Shown in pieces: positions 9,424 through 18,027 of a stretch of DNA of 64,000 nt. The stretch's first letter is position 1. Each line of letters opens with the position of its first letter. The notes under the pieces are model-generated. The model made no database searches, was not told the DNA's origin, and saw only the letters and a list, made by a program, of their open reading frames with translations. Position numbers and translations under genes: made by a program. Source of the stretch: Sulfurivermis fontis (GTDB lineage Bacteria > Pseudomonadota > Gammaproteobacteria > Thiohalomonadales > Thiohalomonadaceae); contig NZ_AP018724.1 in the NCBI RefSeq assembly GCF_004001245.1, positions 496,001-560,000 of the forward strand, in the 5' to 3' direction.

Positions 9424-10581
9424 GGATGCTCTGAACAAGTAATCCAATATGAGCAAATCGTCGATATCAGCGAGTCATCACGCGCCGAATCGCACCGGCA
9501 GCGCCGGTATTTGCTCATCCCGGCGGCCCGTGAGCCGCATTTGGCGTAGTGCATCGGCACTACGCCTGCAAAGTACGCAGCAGCTGCCTGCGCACCAGGT
9601 AGATGTTGGCCAGGGCACAGGTGACAAACAGGCGGTTGGCATTCTTCTCCAATCCCCGGTAGCGGGTCTTGGCAAAACCGAATATCCGTTTGATGACACC
9701 GATGCTGTGTTCGACCCGTGCCCGGATGGTGGACTTGAGGCGGTTCTTCGCCCGTTCGGCTTCGTCGACCCAGCCCTTGTAGCGGTAGCGTCGGTGGGTG
9801 AGGTCGCGGGCCCTGGGCGCATGCTGTTTGATGACCTCGGTCTGGCCCTGATAGGCCGAATCCCCCCAGACGCGGGTTTCATCGCCGTGCAGCAGGTCGG
9901 GCAGGCAGTGGGAGTCGTGGACGTTGGCGGCGGTGGCCACCACCGAGTGGATGAGCTTGGTGCGGTGGTCGACACCGACATGGGCCTTCATGCCGAAATA
10001 CCACTGGTTGCCCTTCTTGGTCTGGTGCATGTCCGGGTCGCGCTGCTGGTCCTTGTTCTTGGTCGAGGACGGGGCGCTGATGAGGGTGGCATCGACGATG
10101 GTGCCGGTGCCCAGCTTGAAGCCATGGCGTTGCAGGTACTGGTGCATCTGCTGGAACAGCTTGCGACCCAGGCCATGCTGCTCCAGCAGGTGGCGGAAGC
10201 GGCAGATCGTGGTTTCGTCCGGCACCGGATGCTCGCCCAGGTCGATGCCGGCGAAGGCGCGCATGCTGAGCGAGTCGTACAGGGCTTCCTCGGCCATCGG
10301 GTCCGAGAGATTGAACCACTGCTGGAGGAAGTGGATGCGCAGCATCATCTCCAGCTCCTTCGGCGGCCGGCCGTTACCGGCCTGCGGGTAGTGCGGCGCT
10401 ATCAGCGCGCACAGCTCCGCCCACGGCAGCAGGCGGTCCATGTCGGACAGAAACGCCTGGCGCTTGGTCGCCTTGGTGTATTTCTCGAACCCCGTGGTCA
10501 TGCTCAGTTGTTTCATTTTCCCCGTCCTCGGCTCCGGTCATGCGGTTGCAAGATCAGATCGGGGACTTTTGCAGAAGTTCC
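9424..10581 (-). mobile_element. IS5-family insertion sequence
   Basis: A 1158-bp element with a single transposase gene. The left end begins GGATGCTCTGAACAAGT; the right end read inwards begins GGAACTTCTGCAAAAGT, so the terminal repeats are imperfect but share the TCTG and AAGT blocks. It is flanked by CTAA at 9420-9423 and 10582-10585, a 4-bp target duplication of the YTAR type typical of IS5. The right-hand CTAA is shared with the adjacent MITE. It lies between groESL and the sigma/anti-sigma genes without breaking a visible gene. Confidence 0.88.
9560..10516 (-). CDS. IS5-family transposase
   Basis: A 318-residue DDE transposase that cuts and rejoins the ends of its IS element. The catalytic blocks of the IS5 group are visible: VDATLISAPSSTKN with the first Asp, WGDSAYQGQTEVI with the second Asp, and ARVEHSIGVIKRIFGFAKTR carrying the Glu and the downstream Arg/Lys. 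The N-terminal HTH-like region contains GNGRPPKELEMMLRIHFLQ. The reading frame is intact over the usual length, so the enzyme is probably active and could also mobilise the related MITEs in this window. Confidence 0.95.
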   Translation of the reverse strand: MKQLSMTTGFEKYTKATKRQAFLSDMDRLLPWAELCALIAPHYPQAGNGRPPKELEMMLRIHFLQQWFNLSDPMAEEALYDSLSMRAFAGIDLGEHPVPDETTICRFRHLLEQHGLGRKLFQQMHQYLQRHGFKLGTGTIVDATLISAPSSTKNKDQQRDPDMHQTKKGNQWYFGMKAHVGVDHRTKLIHSVVATAANVHDSHCLPDLLHGDETRVWGDSAYQGQTEVIKQHAPRARDLTHRRYRYKGWVDEAERAKNRLKSTIRARVEHSIGVIKRIFGFAKTRYRGLEKNANRLFVTCALANIYLVRRQLLRTLQA

Positions 10582-10585
10582 CTAA

Positions 10586-10738
10586 GGAAGGTCTGAATAA
10601 GTCCATCCTGGACTTCTCAGACCACGCCAATCGAAAAGTGTGATTTTCGATTGGCTTCGATTTTCAACGAGTTATCGTCGTTGAAAATTGGCGGCACATC
10701 ACTGTGCCGCGGAAGCTCTGAACTTATTCAGAGCTTCC
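10586..10738 (+). mobile_element. IS5-related MITE, copy 1 (153 bp)
   Basis: A non-coding element with ends GGAAGGTCTGAATAAGT (left) and, read inwards from the right, GGAAGCTCTGAATAAGT, the latter matching the left end of the neighbouring IS at 15 of 17 positions. Flanked by CTAA at 10582-10585 and 10739-10742. Inside are several hairpins, for example the one around ttcaacgagttatcgtcgttgaa. Relative to the 205-bp copies it lacks about 52 bp in the left half. Its right target duplication supplies the TAG stop of the anti-sigma gene read leftwards. Confidence 0.9.
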
Positions 10739-11479
10739 CTAAACCTTCACGTACAGCCAGCCTTCCTGCAAGCGATCCACCACCCGTTCCAGTCCGGACT
10801 TGGTGGTACCCACTTCGGGCAGCAGCCGGGTGTCGACGCCCTGCTCCTGCAGCCAACGCAGGGTGTTGGCGCAGGCCAGCACGGCGAGATTGTCGTACTT
10901 GCGGATCAGTTCCTGGGTACGCTGCGGGTAGGGCGAGACATCGGAGCGTAGCAGGGCCATGCCCTCGCCGTTGGCTACCACCTCCAGCTTGATGGGAATG
11001 CCGCGGGCACGATAGGAGCTGAGCAGCGTGTCCACCTCGTCCAAGGCATAGCCGAGCTTGGCCGGGTCGCTGGTGGTGATGTGCAGCACTACGTTCTGCT
11101 GCATGCCCTGGGCGGACAGCAGCTGCACGGTCTGGAAGGCGTCGAGGTCCTGGCGCTCGTAGGCGACCTGTTCCGGCAGCGCGACGGTGTTCCGCGCGCC
11201 GTTGGCGAACCAGCCGGCGGCGGCGCCCACCGCCAGCAGCACCGAGGCGGCGACGGCATCGCTCAGGCGCCAGCGGCGTGGCGGCGTCGCTGGCGCCGGG
11301 ACCAATGGCGGTTCGGCATAGGCATGGCGCACCATGTCCTGCAGGCGGCGGATTTCGCACACCTTACGGCTCAGGTCGTCATCCTGCTTGAGGGCAGCAA
11401 AGATCTGCTCCTGCTCTTCCGTTGTGAGCTGGCCGTCGACGAAGGCGTGCAGCTGCTCATCGGAGATGTGTCTGTTCAT
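10739..11479 (-). CDS. transmembrane anti-sigma factor with C-terminal DsrE-like domain
   Basis: A 246-residue protein made of three parts. Residues 1-58 (starting MNRHISDEQLHAFVDGQL) resemble the anti-sigma fold that binds ECF sigma factors, but with only one Cys (Cys41), so the usual zinc motif is absent. Residues 73-92 form one transmembrane helix. Residues 125-246 look like a DsrE/COG1416-type domain, with the conserved block VLACANTLRWLQEQGV (Cys203) and an ending SGLERVVDRLQEGWLYVKV. By the anti-sigma topology rule the DsrE-like part would be periplasmic. The start codon overlaps the sigma-factor stop by 1 nt (TAATG). DsrE proteins carry sulfane sulfur, so a sulfur or thiol signal is a reasonable guess but unproven. 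Confidence 0.82.
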   Translation of the reverse strand: MNRHISDEQLHAFVDGQLTTEEQEQIFAALKQDDDLSRKVCEIRRLQDMVRHAYAEPPLVPAPATPPRRWRLSDAVAASVLLAVGAAAGWFANGARNTVALPEQVAYERQDLDAFQTVQLLSAQGMQQNVVLHITTSDPAKLGYALDEVDTLLSSYRARGIPIKLEVVANGEGMALLRSDVSPYPQRTQELIRKYDNLAVLACANTLRWLQEQGVDTRLLPEVGTTKSGLERVVDRLQEGWLYVKV

Positions 11480-12042
11480 TATTTGATCCTCACCAGCCTT
11501 GGTTCCTGTTGCCGGCCATTCACGGCTGCGTCGATCAGTTTTTCCTTCAGTGCCTGGCGCGCGCGGCACAGGCGGCTCATCACGGTGCCGATGGGGATGG
11601 TCAGGATATCCGCCACCTCGGCATAACTGAATCCTTCCAGGTCCACCAGGGTCACCACCTCGCGTTGTCCCTGCGGCAGTTGCGCCACCGCCTCGCGTAC
11701 CTGGCGCACGGTCTGCATTTCCTGGTTGGCCTGTTCCGGGCTGGCGTCGCTCTGGAACGCGTTTTCATCGAACTCCTGCATGTCGCGCCGGCTGCGCAGA
11801 TGACCGCGCCAGCAGTTGGTCAGGATGCTGAACAGCCAGCTGTCCATCGCTTCGAAGGAGCGCAGGCTGGCGGCGCTCTTCATCGCCTGCAACATGGTTT
11901 CCTGCACCAGGTCGTCGGCCAGGTGGGTGTTGTGACACCAGGAGTACGCCACCCGGTACAAGCGCTTGCGGTTCTGCTCGAGGCGATTGTTGAAATCGTG
12001 CGAGCGGCAAAACAGCCCCAATATCCCCATGATCTCCTCCAC
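11479..12042 (-). CDS. ECF-type RNA polymerase sigma factor
   Basis: A 187-residue sigma-70-family protein with only regions 2 and 4, as in group 4 (ECF) factors. Region 2 covers about residues 20-90 (CHNTHLADDLVQETMLQA, then SWLFSILTNCWRGHLR); region 4 covers about residues 112-165 (LPQGQREVVTLVDLEGFSYAEVADILTIPIGTVMSRLCRARQAL, given here as the helix-turn-helix block). It would direct transcription of its own operon and unknown targets when released from the anti-sigma partner encoded directly downstream. The start could also be the ATG 12 nt inside (12030). Confidence 0.93.
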   Translation of the reverse strand: MEEIMGILGLFCRSHDFNNRLEQNRKRLYRVAYSWCHNTHLADDLVQETMLQAMKSAASLRSFEAMDSWLFSILTNCWRGHLRSRRDMQEFDENAFQSDASPEQANQEMQTVRQVREAVAQLPQGQREVVTLVDLEGFSYAEVADILTIPIGTVMSRLCRARQALKEKLIDAAVNGRQQEPRLVRIK

Positions 12043-12404
12043 TTCAGCTCTTCGGTTCAGTTCTTGTTGTTATGCGGCGTCTGTTGCGCCTTGCCGGTTA
12101 TAGATGCGGCGGCCACCCGGACTATTCCATTGGTCGCCGACGGAATAAATCATCCCTGGCAGCCATCTTAACCCCGCAGACAACCGACGCAAAGCCACTG
12201 TTATTTAATGCCTTTTTTGTGTGGTTTTGTGCCGGCCGGCTTGGGCGTGCGGCCCGTCCCCCATTTCGCGGGCCGCATGTATTTGTGGGGATCCTCCTTT
12301 CCCCCACCTTGGGCTGGGATTCGGCCGACATCAGCCCCGGCCGGGTCCCGGTTTCTTTTTGCCTTACGGTACAATCAGGCTTTCCCTTCCAGGCCGGATC
12401 GATT
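12043..12404. other. divergent control region between sigma factor and glnE
   Basis: No gene supported, although a frame stays open upstream of glnE. On the minus strand a GGAATA ... TCTATA pair with about 16-17 bp spacing lies near 12095-12130 and could be an ECF promoter for the sigma operon itself (weak). On the plus strand TACAAT at 12370-12375 could be a -10 for glnE, but no good -35 is seen. Confidence 0.35.
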
Positions 12405-15287
12405 GTGACCCCCGAACAGAGCATCAGCGACGCCCTGCGCGCCATTCCCCAGCCCCTGCAGGAGCGCGTGCAGCGGCAATGGCAGTCCCTGTCCGAATCT
12501 TCCCCGGAGCTGGCCCTGGCTCCGGAATTTCTCGCCGAGCTGGCCCGGGTATGGGCCTGCAGCGAGTTCGTGGCCGACGCCTGCGTGCGTTACCCCGACA
12601 TGCTGCAGGATCTGCTCGGCAGCGGCGATCTGCGGCGCAGCTATCCGCGCGGCCACTATCGTGCGCGGCTGAGCGCAGTGCTGGCTGATGTGGCCGACGA
12701 GATGCAACTCGGCGTGTTGCTGCGGCGCTTCCGCCGGCGCGAAATGGTGCGCATCGCCTGGCGCGACCTCGCCGGATACAGTGAGCTGAACGAGGTGGTG
12801 ACCGATCTGTCGGCCCTGGCCGATGCCTGCATCGATCTGGCGCTGGACCATTTGTATCGCTGGCATTGCCTGCAATGGGGCACGCCCTGCAATGCGGATG
12901 GCGTGCCACAACGGCTGGTGGTTTTGGGGATGGGCAAGCTGGGTGCGCAGGAGCTGAACTTCTCATCGGACGTGGACCTCATCTATGCCTATCCGGAGGA
13001 TGGCGAGACCCGCGACGGCCGTCGCAGCCTGAGCAACCAGGAATTCTTCATCCGCCTCGGCCAGCGCCTCGGCAATGTGCTGAGCAGCATCACCGCCGAG
13101 GGTTACGTGTTCCGCGTCGATACCCGCCTGCGTCCCTTCGGCGAGTCGTCCGCCCTGGCGTTGTCCTTCGATGCCATGGAGGACTACTACCAGGTGCACG
13201 GCCGCGAGTGGGAGCGCTACGCCATGATCAAGGCGCGGGTGGTGGCGGGGGATCAGGAGGCCGGCGCCGAGCTGATGGCCATGCTCAAGCCCTTCGTCTA
13301 TCGCCGCTACGTCGACTACGGCGCCTTCCAGTCGCTGCGCGAGATGAAGGCGATGATCGGTCGCGAGGTGCAGCGCAAGGGCATGGAGGACAACGTCAAG
13401 CTGGGCGCCGGCGGCATCCGCGAGGTGGAGTTCATCGGCCAGGCGTTTCAACTGATTCGCGGCGGACGCGAACCCACCTTGCAGGTACGTCGCATCCTGA
13501 CCGTATTGGAAGCGTTGCGCGGCTTCGGCTGGCTGCCCGATTTCGTGGTCGACGAACTGACCGAGTCCTACATCTTCCTGCGCAACACCGAACATCGCAT
13601 CCAGGAATACCAGGATCGCCAGACCCACGCCCTGCCCGAGGACGAGACCGGCCGCCTGCGTCTCGCCTGGAGCATGGGCTACGACAGCTGGGCCGCCTTC
13701 GAAACGGTGCTGCGCGATCACATGCGTCGCGTGCACGAGCATTTCGAGCAGGTGTTCGCCGCGCCGCAGACCGAGCATGCCGAGTCCGACAGCCTCGATC
13801 TCACCGGCGTATGGCAGGGCAACCTGGATCAGGAGCAGGCCTGCCAGGCCCTGGCCCAGGCCGGTTATGGCGACACCGCCGAGGTCTACCGCCTGGTGCA
13901 GCAGGTACGCCAGGGGCGTGCCTTCCTCAGTCTCAGTGCCCAGGGACGCACGCGCATGAATCAACTGATGCCGCTGCTGCTCGGTGCGGTGGGGCAGGGC
14001 GAACAGCCGGACATCACCCTGGGACGCCTGTTGCATCTGGTGGAGACCATCGCCCGGCGCAGTTCCTATCTGGCCCTGCTGGTGGAAAATCCCATGGCCC
14101 TGTCGCAGCTGGTGCGGCTGTGTGGCGCCTCGCCCTGGATCGCCTCGCAGCTGGCGCACTACCCGCTGTTGCTCGACGAACTGCTCGATCCCCGTACGTT
14201 GTACGTCCCGCCGCGGCGCAAGGAGCTGTCCAACGAGCTGCGCCAGCGCATGATGTATGTGGCGCCGGACGACCAGGAGGCGCAGATGGATGCCCTGCGC
14301 CACTTCAAGCAGGCCAATACCCTGCGCGTGGCCGCCGCCGACGTGATGGAGGCGGTGCCGCTGATGGTGGTGAGCGATCACCTCACCGAACTGGCTGAAG
14401 TGCTGCTGGACGAAACCCTCACCCTGGCCTGGCGCCATCTCGTCGCCCGCCATGGCCGCCCGGCCTGCGGCGAAGGGCGCGCCTGCGACACCGGATTCGC
14501 CATCATCGCCTACGGCAAGCTGGGCGGTATCGAACTGGGCTACGGTTCCGATCTGGACATCGTGTTCCTGCACAGCAACGAAAGCGAGGGCCGGCAGACT
14601 TTCGGCGACAAGCCGGTGGAAAACGCAGTGTTCTACGCCCGCCTGGCCCAGCGCATCATCCATATCCTCGGCACGCGCACCCCGGCTGGTGTGCTGTACG
14701 AGGTGGACACCCGGTTGCGTCCCAGCGGTGCCTCCGGTCTGCTGGTGTCGGGGCTGGCCGCCTTCGCCACCTATCAGGCGAGCGAGGCCTGGACCTGGGA
14801 GCATCAGGCCCTGGTGCGTGCCCGTGGCGTGGCCGGTGACCCGGCCGTTCTCGAGTCTTTCGAGGCGATCCGGCGCCAGATCCTCGGCCGGCCGCGCGAG
14901 CGGGAAAAATTGCGCCAGGAGGTGCGCGAGATGCGTGAGCGCATGCGTAGCCAGTTGGCCAAGGGTGGGGCGGATAAGTTTGATTTGAAACAGGATGCCG
15001 GTGGTATCGCCGACATAGAATTTATGGTGCAATATGGCGTTCTGGCGTGGGCCCATGAACATCCGGCCCTGCTCGATTTCACCGATAATATCCGCCTGCT
15101 CGAACGCCTGGCCCAGGCCGGACGGCTGCCACCGGCCGATGCCGCTTTGCTGGCCGATGCCTACCGCGCCTACCGTGCCCAGGTGCACCGGCTGACCCTG
15201 CTGGAACAGCCGACGCTGGTCGAAAGCGGTGAGTTTGATGCGCTGCGTGCGCAGGTGATACGCATCTGGCGCGAGCTGATGGAATGA
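12405..15287 (+). CDS. glnE: bifunctional glutamine synthetase adenylyltransferase/deadenylase
   Basis: Adds and removes AMP on glutamine synthetase in response to PII, setting nitrogen assimilation. The GTG start at 12405 gives 960 residues (946 in E. coli); the frame is open 111 codons further upstream but that part is unlike the family. Two nucleotidyltransferase domains are seen: the N-terminal deadenylase with GKLGAQELNFSSDVDLIYAY and the C-terminal adenylylase with GKLGGIELGYGSDLDIVFL, each with its metal-binding SDxDxx signature. Regulatory helical segments lie between. It ends 60 bp before ilvE. Confidence 0.97.
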   Translation: MTPEQSISDALRAIPQPLQERVQRQWQSLSESSPELALAPEFLAELARVWACSEFVADACVRYPDMLQDLLGSGDLRRSYPRGHYRARLSAVLADVADEMQLGVLLRRFRRREMVRIAWRDLAGYSELNEVVTDLSALADACIDLALDHLYRWHCLQWGTPCNADGVPQRLVVLGMGKLGAQELNFSSDVDLIYAYPEDGETRDGRRSLSNQEFFIRLGQRLGNVLSSITAEGYVFRVDTRLRPFGESSALALSFDAMEDYYQVHGREWERYAMIKARVVAGDQEAGAELMAMLKPFVYRRYVDYGAFQSLREMKAMIGREVQRKGMEDNVKLGAGGIREVEFIGQAFQLIRGGREPTLQVRRILTVLEALRGFGWLPDFVVDELTESYIFLRNTEHRIQEYQDRQTHALPEDETGRLRLAWSMGYDSWAAFETVLRDHMRRVHEHFEQVFAAPQTEHAESDSLDLTGVWQGNLDQEQACQALAQAGYGDTAEVYRLVQQVRQGRAFLSLSAQGRTRMNQLMPLLLGAVGQGEQPDITLGRLLHLVETIARRSSYLALLVENPMALSQLVRLCGASPWIASQLAHYPLLLDELLDPRTLYVPPRRKELSNELRQRMMYVAPDDQEAQMDALRHFKQANTLRVAAADVMEAVPLMVVSDHLTELAEVLLDETLTLAWRHLVARHGRPACGEGRACDTGFAIIAYGKLGGIELGYGSDLDIVFLHSNESEGRQTFGDKPVENAVFYARLAQRIIHILGTRTPAGVLYEVDTRLRPSGASGLLVSGLAAFATYQASEAWTWEHQALVRARGVAGDPAVLESFEAIRRQILGRPREREKLRQEVREMRERMRSQLAKGGADKFDLKQDAGGIADIEFMVQYGVLAWAHEHPALLDFTDNIRLLERLAQAGRLPPADAALLADAYRAYRAQVHRLTLLEQPTLVESGEFDALRAQVIRIWRELME

Positions 15288-15347
15288 TGATCACCGCCAT
15301 TGCCGGCGGTGCCACGATGGGCAATATTCGTTCGAGGAGAATATTTG

Positions 15348-16271
15348 ATGTCGATGTCTGACCGCGACGGCCTGATCTGGCTGGATGGCGAAATGGTGCC
15401 CTGGCGCGAGGCCAAGACCCATGTGCTCACCCATACCCTGCACTATGGCATGGGCGTGTTCGAGGGCGTGCGTGCCTACAAGACCGACAAGGGTACGGCG
15501 ATCTTTCGCCTCAAGGAGCACACCGATCGTCTGTTCCGTTCGGCGCACATCCTGATGATGCCGATGCCCTTCGACAAGAACACCCTCAACGAGGCGCAGC
15601 GCGCCGTGGTGCGGGAGAACAATCTGGAGTCGGCCTACATCCGTCCGATGTGCTTCTACGGTTCCGAGGGCATGGGCCTGCGTGCCGACAATCTCAAGGT
15701 GCATGTGATGGTGGCCGCCTGGACCTGGGGCGCCTATCTCGGCGCCGAGGGCATGGAGAAGGGCATCCGCGTGCGTACCTCGTCGTTCACGCGCCACCAC
15801 GTCAACATCACCATGTGCAAGGCCAAGGCCAACGGCAACTACATGAACTCCATGCTGGCCCTGCGTGAGGCGCTGTCCTGCGGTGTGGACGAGGCGATGC
15901 TGTTGGACAACGAGGGCTATGTGGCGGAAGGTTCCGGCGAGAACATTTTCATCGTGCGCGACGGCGTGATCTACACGCCGGACCTGACCTCGGCACTGGA
16001 CGGCATCACTCGTAACACCATCTTCCATCTGGCTGCAGAACTGGGTCTGAGCATCAAGGAAAAGCGCATCACCCGCGACGAGGTGTATATCGCCGACGAG
16101 GCCTTCTTCACCGGCACCGCGGCCGAAGTGACGCCGATCCGCGAGGTGGATGGTCGCGCCATCGGCAGCGGCAGCCGGGGTCCAATCACCGCACGGTTGC
16201 AGGCCCTGTATTTTGATCAGGTACATGGCCGTCGAGCCGAAAATGCAGACTGGTTGACCTACGTAAAATAA
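15348..16271 (+). CDS. ilvE: branched-chain amino acid aminotransferase
   Basis: PLP enzyme that catalyses the last step of Val, Leu and Ile synthesis. It has 307 residues (309 in E. coli). Features are LTHTLHYGMGVFEGVRAY near the N-terminus, the PLP-lysine block CKAKANGNYMNSMLALREA, and GSGENIFIVRDGVIYTP. The ATG at 15348 is chosen because of the GAGGAGA ribosome-binding site and family length. It heads a rightward run with a zinc-finger gene and hldE. Confidence 0.97.
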   Translation: MSMSDRDGLIWLDGEMVPWREAKTHVLTHTLHYGMGVFEGVRAYKTDKGTAIFRLKEHTDRLFRSAHILMMPMPFDKNTLNEAQRAVVRENNLESAYIRPMCFYGSEGMGLRADNLKVHVMVAAWTWGAYLGAEGMEKGIRVRTSSFTRHHVNITMCKAKANGNYMNSMLALREALSCGVDEAMLLDNEGYVAEGSGENIFIVRDGVIYTPDLTSALDGITRNTIFHLAAELGLSIKEKRITRDEVYIADEAFFTGTAAEVTPIREVDGRAIGSGSRGPITARLQALYFDQVHGRRAENADWLTYVK

Positions 16272-16341
16272 AGCACCGGGTATGTCGCGCCCCGGACGGA
16301 TGTCCGGAGTGCGGCGATCTGAAGGGCACAGGAGGCAATTC

Positions 16342-16548
16342 ATGAACGCAGCAGCACCGGCCAGGAATGGCACCACCCAGCGTTACTACGAAGTGACCGC
16401 GGCGGATCTGCCCGTGCACTGTCCTCTGGACAGCGGCAGCCTGTGGAGCATGCATCCGCGCGTTTACCTGCCCATCGCCGCAAAGGGCGAAGCAACCTGC
16501 CCCTATTGCGGGGCCCGCTATGTCCTCAAGGGCAAGGTTGGCCACTGA
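16342..16548 (+). CDS. small zinc-finger (zf-CHCC, NDUFS6-like) protein
   Basis: A 68-residue protein with ligands in the order His-Cys (PVHCPLD), His ([10 protein letters not shown]), Cys-x2-Cys ([11 protein letters not shown]), the zf-CHCC pattern related to the mitochondrial complex I subunit NDUFS6. In many proteobacteria the gene lies beside ilvE and LPS heptose genes; its role is not established. AGGAGG lies at the right distance before ATG 16342. Confidence 0.85.
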   Translation: MNAAAPARNGTTQRYYEVTAADLPVHCPLDSGSLWSMHPRVYLPIAAKGEATCPYCGARYVLKGKVGH

Positions 16549-16586
16549 AGCTCCCTGTCCCCTCGCTATCCGGTTCCTGCCATTCG

Positions 16587-18023
16587 ATGAAACTGCGCAT
16601 CCCTGATTTTTCCACCAGCCGCGTCCTGGTTGTCGGCGATCTGATGCTGGATCGCTACTGGCATGGTGACACCTCGCGTATCTCACCCGAGGCGCCGGTG
16701 CCGGTGGTGCACGTGGGCGAGGCCGAGGAACGTCCGGGTGGTGCCGGCAATGTGGCCCTCAATATCGCGGCATTGGGTGGCCGTGTCGCCGTCATCGGCC
16801 TCACTGGCCAGGACGAGGCCGCCGATGTGCTGCGCCGCCGGCTGGAATCCGAAGGCGTCGAGTGCCATTTCGAACGGCTGGAGAATTACTCCACCATCAC
16901 CAAGCTGCGTGTCATCAGCCGCCATCAGCAATTGATCCGCTGCGACTTCGAGGATGGTTTCCAGGGACATGACCCACAGGGTCTGCTACAACGTTTCCAC
17001 GCGCAGCTCGCCGCAGCCGGTGTGGTGGTGCTGTCCGACTATGGCAAGGGCACGCTGCGCGCGGTGCGCGAACTGATCACGGCGGCACGGGCCGCCGGCA
17101 AGCCGGTGCTGATCGATCCCAAGGGCACCGATTTCGAGAAATACCGCGGCGCTACCCTGATCACGCCCAATCTGACCGAGTTCGAGGCAGTGGTGGGGCG
17201 TTGTCACGGTGAAGATGATCTGGTGGCCAAGGGCGAAAACCTGCGCCGTCATTTGGAACTCGAAGCACTGCTCATCACCCGCAGCGAGCGCGGCATGACC
17301 CTGTTGTGCGCCGAACATGCGCCGCTGCATCTGCCCACCCGCGCACGTGAGGTGTTCGATGTCACCGGCGCCGGTGATACGGTATTGTCGACGCTCGCCG
17401 CGGCCCTGGCCGCCGGTCAGGATCTGGCGGACGCCACTGCCCTGTCCAACGTCGCCGCCGGCGTGGTGGTTGGCAAACTGGGGACCGCCACGGTCAACGT
17501 GCAGGAACTGGGCAAGGCGCTGCGCGATCAGAACGAACTCGAGCGCGGTATGGTCGATGAGGATACGCTGCTCGCCCTCGTGCGTGAGGCCAAGGCCCAC
17601 GGCGAGACCGTGGTGATGACCAACGGCTGCTTCGATATCCTGCACGCCGGCCACGTCACCTATCTGCAACAGGCGCGCCGGCTTGGCGATCGCCTGATCG
17701 TCGCCGTCAACGACGACGCCTCGGTGAAGCGCCTGAAAGGCCCTGAGCGTCCGGTGAACACCCTGGAGCGGCGCATGTTCGTGCTCGCCGCACTGGGTTG
17801 CGTCGATTGGGTGGTGCCGTTCTACGAGGACACGCCGACGCGCCTGATCTGCAAGGTGCAGCCCGACATCCTGGTCAAGGGTGGCGACAACAACCCGGCC
17901 AATATCCCCGGCGGCGACTGCGTGCGCGAGGCCGGCGGCCAGGTACTGGTGATGGACTACGTGGACAACTGTTCCACCACCGGCCTCATCAAGGCCATTC
18001 GCGCCACGGCCAAGACCGATTGA
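16587..18023 (+). CDS. hldE: bifunctional heptose kinase/ADP-heptose synthase
   Basis: Makes ADP-L,D-heptose precursor for the LPS inner core: the N-terminal ribokinase-like domain (about 1-320) phosphorylates heptose 7-phosphate at C1, and the C-terminal domain (about 345-478) adds the nucleotide. Visible are [12 protein letters not shown] and [11 protein letters not shown] near the N-terminus, the ribokinase signature [14 protein letters not shown], and the nucleotidyltransferase HxGH motif in [14 protein letters not shown]. It has 478 residues (477 in E. coli). It begins the heptose/core operon; the next gene starts 4 bp after its stop. Confidence 0.97.
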   Translation: MKLRIPDFSTSRVLVVGDLMLDRYWHGDTSRISPEAPVPVVHVGEAEERPGGAGNVALNIAALGGRVAVIGLTGQDEAADVLRRRLESEGVECHFERLENYSTITKLRVISRHQQLIRCDFEDGFQGHDPQGLLQRFHAQLAAAGVVVLSDYGKGTLRAVRELITAARAAGKPVLIDPKGTDFEKYRGATLITPNLTEFEAVVGRCHGEDDLVAKGENLRRHLELEALLITRSERGMTLLCAEHAPLHLPTRAREVFDVTGAGDTVLSTLAAALAAGQDLADATALSNVAAGVVVGKLGTATVNVQELGKALRDQNELERGMVDEDTLLALVREAKAHGETVVMTNGCFDILHAGHVTYLQQARRLGDRLIVAVNDDASVKRLKGPERPVNTLERRMFVLAALGCVDWVVPFYEDTPTRLICKVQPDILVKGGDNNPANIPGGDCVREAGGQVLVMDYVDNCSTTGLIKAIRATAKTD

Positions 18024-18027
18024 CGGG

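Noticed and set aside
12072-12404. In-frame N-terminal extension of GlnE
   Set aside because: 111 codons unlike the family and Pro/Gly/Arg-rich; a GTG at 12405 gives the normal length.
12963-15188. Minus-strand frame of 741 codons opposite glnE
   Set aside because: Antisense shadow; same reason.
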